IMG/VR virus record: IMGVR_UViG_3300010885_027927
Location: 1-36,209 of that record
Reading direction: 5' to 3' (one strand)
Length of the DNA stretch: 36,209 bases
Source: a virus
Shown: piece after piece, positions 17,102 through 23,275 of the stretch
Position numbering within the stretch: position 1 is the first letter of the stretch
How the letters are laid out: every line of letters starts with the position of its first letter
Program-made: the position numbers and the translations under genes
The notes under the pieces: generated by a model
What the model saw: the letters and a program-made list of their open reading frames with translations, nothing else
Databases searched by the model: none
Told to the model about the DNA's origin: nothing

Positions 17102-17464
17102 ATGAATGATAACAGACCGATATGTAAAAAATGTAACGGCAGATATCGTGCTATTGCTTACACGAGACCATCTGGCAAAATTCAATATAGAAGTTTATGC
17201 GAACATTGTCTTAAACTGAAAAAGACTGGCAAACTATCATCGGTTAAAATGTCTTGGGAATTGAAAGGATATAAGAAAAAAGCCACATGTGATGTATGTG
17301 GCTTTAGAAGTACTCTAAGTAGTCAGATAGTAGTCTATCACATAGACGGCAATCTAAATAACGCCGCGCTGTCTAATCTACGCAGCGTATGCTTGTGCTG
17401 CGTAGAAGTAGTCAAGCGAAAGAACTTCACCTGGAGAATCGGTGACATTCAAGTAGATCATTGA
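17102..17464 (+). CDS. HNH-like zinc-binding protein (putative endonuclease), 120 aa
   Basis: Two Cys pairs at the N-terminus (C8/C11 and C33/C36, CEHC) form a zinc ribbon. A second half has CDVCGF (C63/C66), YHIDGNLNN (H80 to N87) and SVCLCC (C97-C100), the layout of a zinc-bound HNH/His-Me finger. Similar small proteins occur in many T4-like marine phages. A DNA-nicking role is inferred; the HNH histidine and asparagines are present but the active site is not proven. It is on the plus strand, opposite to its neighbours, and its last 38 bases overlap the 3' end of the convergent dNMP kinase gene, suggesting a mobile or independently acquired gene. The ATG overlaps the TGA of a six-codon upstream frame. 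Confidence 0.82.
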   Translation: MNDNRPICKKCNGRYRAIAYTRPSGKIQYRSLCEHCLKLKKTGKLSSVKMSWELKGYKKKATCDVCGFRSTLSSQIVVYHIDGNLNNAALSNLRSVCLCCVEVVKRKNFTWRIGDIQVDH

Positions 17465-18059
17465 TCTGTTGATATAGACTATCAACGGTGCTATCGTTGT
17501 TAACAACATAATCGTAATTATACCCAATACTGCTGTACTCACTGACATGCACAGCGGGATACTTGAACTCCCACTCACTAGTTAGCCCATGCTGCATGTA
17601 GTCATTGACCCACTCTGGTTCTGGTGAACGAACAACACGAACTGTGATACCACCCAACTTTCGTACCGCGTCTAACTCGTTTACAAAACGAGTATCACTA
17701 ATTACTATGTGACTAGTATCTTTACTGAGCTTATAGAGCTTATATTCTAAGCTGGCAATCCAAATATCAGAATGAAAGCGATCCCGAAATAAATCAGTGG
17801 CTATTCTCTGTAATGCATATCTGGGACTAAAGTTGGGTATATCAAGTCTCTCGGCCCACCAACAATCAACACGCTCACGCCACTGTCTGGATTCCGCGGT
17901 ATCGCCCTCAAGTAGATCGCGATCCCATCCAAATATACTAGCTACTGCATCCTTGACGCTGCTGGCCCAACTTAGTTTAGTATATCCATGCTGTTTAACC
18001 AAGTAGTTGGAAACAGTATCCTTACCACACGAAATTAAACCACTTAAAGCTACTATCAT
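17427..18059 (-). CDS. 1: Deoxynucleoside monophosphate kinase, T4 gp1-like
   Basis: A 210-aa P-loop kinase: GLISCGKDT at residues 7-15 is the Walker A loop. It is followed by the substrate region (FGWDRDLLEGDTAESRQWRE), RYALQRIATDLFRDRF and the strand HIVISDTRFVNELDAVR carrying a conserved Asp-Thr-Arg. It phosphorylates dNMPs to dNDPs for phage DNA synthesis and fits with ThyA, DHFR, MazG and Nudix in this window. It has its own TTGACA-18-TACAAT promoter. It ends inside the HNH gene on the opposite strand. Confidence 0.9.
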   Translation of the reverse strand: MIVALSGLISCGKDTVSNYLVKQHGYTKLSWASSVKDAVASIFGWDRDLLEGDTAESRQWRERVDCWWAERLDIPNFSPRYALQRIATDLFRDRFHSDIWIASLEYKLYKLSKDTSHIVISDTRFVNELDAVRKLGGITVRVVRSPEPEWVNDYMQHGLTSEWEFKYPAVHVSEYSSIGYNYDYVVNNDSTVDSLYQQINDLLECHRFSR

Positions 18060-18065
18060 ACTAGA

Positions 18066-18095
18066 ATTGTATTACACAACTCTACTGAATGTCAA
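18066..18095 (-). promoter_or_regulatory. Sigma70-type promoter for dNMP kinase
   Basis: TTGACA (18090-18095), 18-base spacer, TACAAT (18066-18071), reading minus. The -10 box is about 6 bases before the ATG at 18059, so the 5' leader is very short. Confidence 0.65.
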
Positions 18096-18106
18096 TATAT
18101 TTAGAG

Positions 18107-18862
18107 TTACCCAATTACCCAAGTAAGTGGAGTGCTGCCATCAATATAACGCTTTAAGTCCTCTAACAAGTCTTCCTGCATCTTGGCACCCTCACTCTTC
18201 ATAGCAGCACCATTCAATGAAGTACCACCACCAGGGCCTGCAATTGATGAATACTTTTCACGAGCTTCACCCATAATAACCTTGCACTGCGCTACAACCC
18301 AACTGGTTATCCAGTTACTACTCTGATAGTTCTGCAACAGAGTAATCTCTGGCTTCAAATTGTCAGTCCATAGTAACAACTGCTCACCACTACCTTTGAA
18401 GTTGCGAACAAATTGTATAGCTTTGGTAACTGGATTGAATGTGAATATCACATAGCCACCGAACATTCTGGCAGCCAATTCTATATAACCGGCATAGAAG
18501 TCATAAGTAGCTAAACCGCCGGCATAGTTGTAATTCAAAAGATATGTATTCAATATGGCACTACTAAACGGATCAAAACTACTAGAGCTAGGACCCGTTT
18601 CAAGTCCTACTGTGCGACGAAATACCTGACGCACATTGATTATTTCCTGAGGCAATATGTATGTGTTCTTATCTTTCTCAATAGTCAATAGTGAGTATGA
18701 TTCCTCATATGCGTTCTGTGCTCTCTGTCTGTATGTAGAAATTGCGTATTGATACGCGGCCTCATAGTGAACAGGATCTAATTCCAAATCAATTATGCCA
18801 TCACCTAAACGATATCTCGTGTTATCAAATATCTTCTGTTTCATCTCTGCTAGATCCGCCAT
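18107..18862 (-). CDS. 13: Neck (head-tail connector) protein, gp13-like
   Basis: A 251-aa protein. The N-terminus (KQKIFDNTRYRLGDGIIDLELDPVHYEAAYQYAISTYRQRA) and C-terminus (EAREKYSSIAGPGGGTSLNGAAM, then LLEDLKRYIDGSTP) match gp13 of T4-type cyanophages. gp13 and gp14 form the collar on the filled head that receives the tail. GGAGG lies 8 bases before the ATG and an AATAAATA late box 19 bases before it. gp14 and gp15 lie about 2.5 kb away on the opposite strand, so the 13-14-15 cluster is split and inverted compared with T4. Confidence 0.82.
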   Translation of the reverse strand: MADLAEMKQKIFDNTRYRLGDGIIDLELDPVHYEAAYQYAISTYRQRAQNAYEESYSLLTIEKDKNTYILPQEIINVRQVFRRTVGLETGPSSSSFDPFSSAILNTYLLNYNYAGGLATYDFYAGYIELAARMFGGYVIFTFNPVTKAIQFVRNFKGSGEQLLLWTDNLKPEITLLQNYQSSNWITSWVVAQCKVIMGEAREKYSSIAGPGGGTSLNGAAMKSEGAKMQEDLLEDLKRYIDGSTPLTWVIG

Positions 18863-18881
18863 TTTATTACCTCCGTGATAC

Positions 18882-18889
18882 TATTTATT
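18882..18889 (-). promoter_or_regulatory. Late promoter box AATAAATA for gp13
   Basis: Minus-strand AATAAATA 19 bases before the gp13 ATG, with GGAGG between box and start. Confidence 0.6.
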
Positions 18890-18891
18890 CT

Positions 18892-18922
18892 ACTGGTTGT
18901 ATCGCTGTGCTCAACAACCAGT
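18892..18922. promoter_or_regulatory. Inverted repeat upstream of gp13 promoter
   Basis: ACTGGTTG and CAACCAGT form a perfect 8-bp stem around a 15-base loop, directly upstream of the gp13 late box on the minus strand. No T-run follows on minus, so it is more likely an RNA-structure or protein site than a terminator. Confidence 0.5.
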
Positions 18923-18975
18923 GATGCTTAGAGCCTACGCTATTGCTACGGCTCTATCACATCACTTTTTTATTT
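18921..18975 (+). terminator. Possible plus-strand terminator
   Basis: GTGAT-gctt-AGAGCC pairs with GGCTCT-ATCAC (18950-18960) around a 14-base loop. A second ATCAC and a run of T (TTTTTTATTTTTT) follow on the plus strand. There is no plus-strand gene nearby for it to end, so it may instead block antisense transcription. Confidence 0.4.
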
Positions 18976-19503
18976 TTTATTAATACATATATGCATTAAT
19001 GCTTATAGAAAATAGTATTATGCATAAAAATGTTTTACATAACATAATGTATTAATTAATTAATAATCTACATAATTTTTCTTGTATTAGAACTCTCATG
19101 CATTTGAATATGCGAGTAGATATAAAAATATCTAAAAAACATGCTCGTCACACGCGACGATGAATTGTACAATTACGGTGGAGGATTGACCATGTCTCAC
19201 CGACCTAAAATTAGGATGTACCCATATTCGCTGTAGCGTTGAAACATTATTCATCGGGTAGTTTCAACCAGCCTGAGCCCTCTATCGCTATTACCATGAC
19301 TCAGCAGACTTGACGGTGCATTGCTGCACTCACAACCATTACGACACAGAAAATGTTGCTGCCATGGGCAGACATTTAGGCATCCACTAGGGGTAGTTCT
19401 GTGAAGTTGCGTGACCTCGCAACTACCGTCCAAACCTAATTTGACGGATTGTATGGCATACTTCCAGGCGATGCTAACCTATGTGGTCATAATAAAGAGA
19501 GTG

Positions 19504-19872
19504 TTACTTCTGCAAGTATGAAGTAAGATCGGGTGAACTCCAGCCCTCTGGTTTCAAAACTTTTCCGTCTTCCCGTTTGCGTACTTTTCCGGTGACTGGA
19601 TCAATCTTGGCAAAATTGGTACGCATGACTTCGTTCCACGCACCCTCGCCATTGAATCCTGCCGAGTGCATAGCACCAGCAGTAACGACCATAATGTCTT
19701 CAAGTGCGTCTAGAATTTCAACCCGATCATTGGCGACAATTGCCTCTTTGAGTTCCTTAAATTCTTCTTCAATTAGATTAACATATAGTTTAAACTGAGC
19801 CTCATTCCAAACATCAGTAGTTTGATCACAGGCTCTCATAAACTTTTCTTGATCCGCAAATACATTTGTCAT
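19504..19872 (-). CDS. MazG-like nucleotide pyrophosphohydrolase
   Basis: A 122-aa all-helical protein of the MazG/PRA-PH superfamily. EEEFKELKEAI (about 35-45) and EILDALEDIMVVTAG (about 52-66) supply the acidic ExxE...ExxD metal-binding residues. A Lys/Arg-rich C-terminus follows (GKVRKREDGKVLKPEGW). Family members hydrolyse NTPs or dNTPs to NMP plus PPi; phage versions are thought to shape the nucleotide or ppGpp pool. AAAGGAA lies 6 bases before the ATG, which overlaps the TGA of the 54-aa gene (ATGA). Confidence 0.87.
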   Translation of the reverse strand: MTNVFADQEKFMRACDQTTDVWNEAQFKLYVNLIEEEFKELKEAIVANDRVEILDALEDIMVVTAGAMHSAGFNGEGAWNEVMRTNFAKIDPVTGKVRKREDGKVLKPEGWSSPDLTSYLQK

Positions 19873-20033
19873 GTTTTTCCTTTATTGTTGTGTTTGGGCA
19901 GTGTCAATTTACCCCACAGCCCAGTTAAGATTCCAGAAATGATAGCAGTCAATGATGTCAACTCTACTCCAACCAGAAACGCGGCAAGACAAGTAGTAGC
20001 TGACAAGCATAGTATGTATGCTACATCATTCAT
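19869..20033 (-). CDS. 54-aa small membrane protein, translationally coupled
   Basis: Short reading frame starting MNDVAYILCLSATTCLAAFL and ending LPKHNNKGKT. Two hydrophobic stretches (about residues 5-22 and 28-40) with a short acidic turn (GVELTS) suggest a hairpin membrane protein with a basic C-terminus. Its ATG overlaps the stop of the 393-aa gene (TGATG) and its TGA overlaps the MazG ATG (ATGA), so the three genes form a tight coupled chain. The function is unknown; holin-like size and topology are noted, but the early-type operon argues against a lysis role. Confidence 0.72.
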   Translation of the reverse strand: MNDVAYILCLSATTCLAAFLVGVELTSLTAIISGILTGLWGKLTLPKHNNKGKT

Positions 20034-21214
20034 CAATGTGCCCGCAAGATAATCAGGTCATCGTTCGTCCGACCCTTGACGATTGCTTGAACCGAGTTGA
20101 TTTCCTTGAACAGCTTACGAGCAGCAGGCTTACCAGCACTGATCAGCTTCTTCAGTGTATCAGCAGGCTTACGCAGAGTCTTCATTCCACTTTGAGCGGA
20201 ATCAAACCCAAGAATCGTAGTGCCCTTGACACTCAGTGACCCAGCGTGTGCGTCGGCAATGTAATAGGCCAATTTACGCTTGGCTGTATCATAAACCCAC
20301 ACTTCAGTAGCACCCACAATCTTGCTAGGGTGAATGCTGGTCAGATCAAGCTTAGTAGCATCATCCTTGAATTGCTTCATATACTTGATCTTTGCGACCT
20401 GCCTTTCTACTGGCACGGGCTTCCGCTTGCGAACAGTCTTGGTTTGCTTCTTAACGCTGATATAAGAACCAACACCTGCCAATACAGCATCGCAAAACTT
20501 GATCAGGTTGCGAATGGCAATCTTGCCATACTGAGCATAGCCTTCCTTCAAGTCAGCATCAGTACCAGCTTGCACCAGTTCCAATTCTTCGCGCCTACGC
20601 TTCCAGACATCAATAATGATGTTGGCGTGTTGAGGCAGAATGTTACGCTCGGTAAGAACACCCACGACATTAACATCAGCGGGTTGAGGATTACCATCAG
20701 TCAAGTAGGAGTCAAACAGACCCTCAATTTCGCCGGCAGCTTCACGCGCCTTGTCACGCATGATTTCCTGCACATTAGGACGATTGGGCTTTTCAACTTC
20801 TACTTCGGCAACTTCTACAACTTTTGTAGCGGATGCCAACAACACTTTCAGATGATCTCCAATACGAGCAAGTTCTTGTTCGGTCAAGACAAGACCACGC
20901 ATACCCATGCGGGAGAGCCATCCAAGTGAAATATTGAATTCTCGCTCGTGAACGGAACGAAGTCGCTTGATATCGGATGCACTCACACCCCGATGCTCAG
21001 CAAAGGAAATAATCAAATCCTTGCTGGTCTTGCGATCAAAGAAACGAGAATACCAATTCAGTGATTGAACCAATACACCCTTGCGAAGTTCCTCGCTTGG
21101 CTGCTCAAGAAACACTGGCTCATTACCAGCGAACTTGACATCAGTGTCACGAGGATTCAATTCGGGAACAATTACAGCGTCACCGACAATTGTGTTACGA
21201 GATTTACGAGCCAT
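20033..21214 (-). CDS. Conserved phage protein of unknown function, 393 aa
   Basis: A soluble, basic protein. The N-terminal half contains LNWYSRFFDRKTSKDLIISFAEHRGVSASDIKRLRS and helical segments. The middle (about 165-235) has repeated acidic-basic helices (EIMRDKAREAAGEIEGLFDSYL, VWKRRREELELVQ). The C-terminal half is beta-rich (EVWVYDTAKRKLAYYIAD). It is similar in feel to uncharacterised proteins of T4-like marine phages; no catalytic motif is recognised. AGGAAATC precedes the ATG. Two tandem sigma70-type promoters lie upstream, so it heads an early operon with the 54-aa protein and MazG. Its codon use appears less AT-biased than that of the late genes. Confidence 0.88.
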   Translation of the reverse strand: MARKSRNTIVGDAVIVPELNPRDTDVKFAGNEPVFLEQPSEELRKGVLVQSLNWYSRFFDRKTSKDLIISFAEHRGVSASDIKRLRSVHEREFNISLGWLSRMGMRGLVLTEQELARIGDHLKVLLASATKVVEVAEVEVEKPNRPNVQEIMRDKAREAAGEIEGLFDSYLTDGNPQPADVNVVGVLTERNILPQHANIIIDVWKRRREELELVQAGTDADLKEGYAQYGKIAIRNLIKFCDAVLAGVGSYISVKKQTKTVRKRKPVPVERQVAKIKYMKQFKDDATKLDLTSIHPSKIVGATEVWVYDTAKRKLAYYIADAHAGSLSVKGTTILGFDSAQSGMKTLRKPADTLKKLISAGKPAARKLFKEINSVQAIVKGRTNDDLIILRAH

Positions 21215-21238
21215 ATGATTTCCTACTGAATAGACTAT

Positions 21239-21267
21239 AGTATAGCAGTGTTCCGAATTAATGTCAA
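21239..21267 (-). promoter_or_regulatory. Proximal sigma70-type promoter for the 393-aa/MazG operon
   Basis: TTGACA (21262-21267), 17-base spacer, TATACT (21239-21244), minus strand. The spacer begins TTAATTCGG, shared with the promoter at 34121-34149. Confidence 0.8.
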
Positions 21268-21310
21268 ATTCATGTTTCCCTGCGATTTAGACAATATTTA
21301 GCATGAAATC

Positions 21311-21338
21311 AGTATACACAACACAGAATTATTGTCAA
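21311..21338 (-). promoter_or_regulatory. Distal sigma70-type promoter for the 393-aa/MazG operon
   Basis: TTGACA (21333-21338), 16-base spacer, TATACT (21311-21316), minus strand. It lies back to back with the plus-strand late box of gp14 at 21347-21354. Confidence 0.65.
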
Positions 21339-21346
21339 GCGTTTTT

Positions 21347-21354
21347 GATAAATA
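21347..21354 (+). promoter_or_regulatory. Late promoter box GATAAATA abutting gp14 start
   Basis: Plus-strand GATAAATA ends 4 bases before the gp14 ATG. With T4 late spacing, transcription would begin at or within the start codon. No Shine-Dalgarno is present. Confidence 0.6.
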
Positions 21355-21358
21355 CTGT

Positions 21359-23218
21359 ATGCCACGCTTATCACTTTGGAAGTCGGAAAAAACAGCAGAT
21401 TACAGGTTCTTTGATCGCACGATAAAAGAAATGTTTCAAGTTGGAGCAACTGACCTATACATTCACAAGTATATTGGAACAAACAATCCAGTTACTAGCA
21501 CAGATCTTAGTCAGCCAGTGTATGAAAAAACACAGGTAACAAACATCCAAGACTTGCTATTCATGGAAAATCGTGATCGCAAATATGACAAAAATATTTA
21601 CAGATTGCGTGGACACTACAATGTACAAAATCTAGATTTTGATTTAAGTCAATTTGGATTATTTTTAACAAATGACATAATTTTCATCACTGTACACTAT
21701 AACGACATGATAGATGTAATTGGTCGCAAATTAATGGTCGGTGATGTATTTGAATTGCCGCACTTAACTGACTATCACCCACTGGACGAGAAAATTCCTA
21801 TTGGTATCAGAAGATATTATCAAATCACTGATGCTAATTTTGCAAGTGAGGGGTTTAGTTCAACCTGGTATCCACATTTGTGGAGAATTAAGTGTGAGCC
21901 TCTAGTAAATTCACAAGAATTCTCTGACATACTTAATGAGCCCACGCAAAAAGACAATTACATGGGTAATTATGACCCAACAAAAACATATCAGCCTGGT
22001 TACACAGTTACATATGATGGTAAGATATGGACTCCAAAGCAATCAGTCCCAGTTGGAGTAACTCCATTGGACGATGATTATTGGCAACTAGTTGAGGGTG
22101 CAAGTATTGCTGACTTGTTTAGTACATACAAAAAGAATATTGAAATTAATGATGCACTAATAGAACAGGCTAAATTATTGGTTCCAAAATCAGGCTATGA
22201 TCGCAGTCAGCTATATGTTGTACCTACATTTGCCGGCGGTGAACCTGCGCCACCTGTCAATATAACAATTGATGTTACTAATGCCATACAAGTTGGCAAT
22301 ATTGAAGTGTTGTCTACCGCAAATTATCCAACTCCGAGTCCTGTTTTAAGAATATATAGAAGATATTTGGAAACTACTGGAGTTGGACCAAGTTATAGTA
22401 TTATTTTGGGAACTTCGTATTTGGAACCAGAATTAACAGATACTAATAGTGGACCAGTAGAGGGAACTTTAGCAGCTACTGCGTGTTCTATTGGATATAT
22501 GACTGGTCCATACGGTACCGCTGACGCTGACAATAGCAGAGCGGATCAATATGTTTCAAATATAGTTACCGCCAGCACTACAAAAATAAATTCTCAAACA
22601 ATCAAGTGTGATGATTTAAGCTCTGATGTAATACCAGGATTACTAATAAGATCTACAATTATCAATCAGAATAATCAGCAAATATCAGTGTTTCCCGATG
22701 ACACTACAATAACATCTGTTAATTATGCAACTAAACAACTTGTTGTAAGCAACAAAACTTTAACTACTATGCCATCTGGTACGAAAATAGTAGTAGCAAG
22801 TAATTTTGATGCCACTGCAACAAATCAGATGGATTTCAGAGCAGACTGTGATCCTCGTTTTAGATTTATTAGACGAGTAACACCACAAAGTTTCGGTTAT
22901 ATTGCTGGATATAACAGTGGAGACGGTACTGCTCCAAACGGAGAACAAGTAAGATCTGGAATATCTTTCCCTGGAAATCCTCAAGTAGGAGATTACTATC
23001 TAAGAACAGATTATCTACCTCAGAAGTTATACAGATACAGTGGAACTAGTTGGGTTGAGATATCAAGTAATGTCAGAACGGCAGTAGGATTTACGGTTGA
23101 TGATGAGAGCCAATTAAGTACCTTTATTAATAACAGTGCAAGTATTACAACTACAAGTGGGTTGACAATTCCAAGTCGTCAAAGCTTAAGTCAAGCGTTA
23201 AAAATAAAACCAGATTAA
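21359..23218 (+). CDS. 14: Neck protein, gp14-like, with carbohydrate-binding-like insert
   Basis: Starts MPRLSLWKSEKTADYRFFDR at ATG 21359; a TTG 27 bases upstream lies inside promoter sequence. The first roughly 200 residues resemble T4-type gp14 (FGLFLTNDIIFITVHYNDM, MVGDVFELPH, IRRYYQITDANFASEGFSSTWYPHLWRIKCEPL). Residues about 215-250 (YDPTKTYQPGYTVTYDGKIW, then DDDYWQLVEG) look like a CBM5/12 carbohydrate-binding module. The C-terminus carries more beta-rich segments and a YYLRTDYLPQKLYRYSGTSWVE motif. T4 gp14 has 256 residues, so this 619-aa version is much enlarged. It should bind gp13 at the head neck; the extra domains may decorate the collar. gp15 follows in the same direction. Confidence 0.8.
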   Translation: MPRLSLWKSEKTADYRFFDRTIKEMFQVGATDLYIHKYIGTNNPVTSTDLSQPVYEKTQVTNIQDLLFMENRDRKYDKNIYRLRGHYNVQNLDFDLSQFGLFLTNDIIFITVHYNDMIDVIGRKLMVGDVFELPHLTDYHPLDEKIPIGIRRYYQITDANFASEGFSSTWYPHLWRIKCEPLVNSQEFSDILNEPTQKDNYMGNYDPTKTYQPGYTVTYDGKIWTPKQSVPVGVTPLDDDYWQLVEGASIADLFSTYKKNIEINDALIEQAKLLVPKSGYDRSQLYVVPTFAGGEPAPPVNITIDVTNAIQVGNIEVLSTANYPTPSPVLRIYRRYLETTGVGPSYSIILGTSYLEPELTDTNSGPVEGTLAATACSIGYMTGPYGTADADNSRADQYVSNIVTASTTKINSQTIKCDDLSSDVIPGLLIRSTIINQNNQQISVFPDDTTITSVNYATKQLVVSNKTLTTMPSGTKIVVASNFDATATNQMDFRADCDPRFRFIRRVTPQSFGYIAGYNSGDGTAPNGEQVRSGISFPGNPQVGDYYLRTDYLPQKLYRYSGTSWVEISSNVRTAVGFTVDDESQLSTFINNSASITTTSGLTIPSRQSLSQALKIKPD

Positions 23219-23238
23219 ACAATACACAGTGCTAATAG

Positions 23239-23246
23239 CATAAATA
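23239..23246 (+). promoter_or_regulatory. Late promoter box CATAAATA for gp15
   Basis: Plus-strand CATAAATA between gp14 and gp15, 29 bases before the proposed AUC start and 44 before the first ATG. Confidence 0.55.
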
Positions 23247-23275
23247 TTCGTATATTAATTATTTGGGGAATTATC

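Larger units (their letters stand above)
18863..19503. other. 641-base non-coding region, AT-rich half plus inverted-repeat-rich half
   Basis: No convincing gene. 18863-18960 holds the gp13 late promoter and two hairpins. 18961-19135 is very AT-rich with ATGCAT-type repeats and could be an origin or promoter area. 19141-19480 is clearly less AT-rich and full of complementary segments: TCGTC/GACGA (19145-19160), CGGTGGAG/CTCACCG (19176-19202), GTTGAAAC/GTTTCAAC (19238-19268), GTGCA/TGCAC (19316-19329), AAATGT..CTGCC/GGCAG ACATTT (19351-19377), AGTTGCG/CGCAACT (19405-19424) and CCGTC/GACGG (19426-19447). GGTAGTT (19392) could instead pair with AACTACC (19421). AAATTAGG (19209) can pair at distance with CCTAATTT (19434). 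This looks like a structured RNA, family and strand unknown; no tRNA, tmRNA or RNase P signature was seen. Confidence 0.55.

Noticed and set aside
19251-19433. 60-aa minus-strand reading frame
   Set aside because: It coincides with inverted repeats, lacks a Shine-Dalgarno and has no protein-like pattern.
19141-19480. tRNA, tmRNA, RNase P RNA or group I intron
   Set aside because: No acceptor/T-loop pair, tmRNA ends, RNase P core or intron P/Q/R/S elements recognised by eye.
19869-20033. Holin
   Set aside because: Size and hydrophobicity would fit, but it lies in an early-type operon coupled to MazG, not near lysis genes.
20246-20929. 227-aa plus-strand reading frame opposite the 393-aa gene
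   Set aside because: Antisense shadow; composition follows the real gene.
21332-21358. TTG start for gp14
   Set aside because: It lies inside promoter sequence; ATG 21359 gives the family-like start MPRLSLW.
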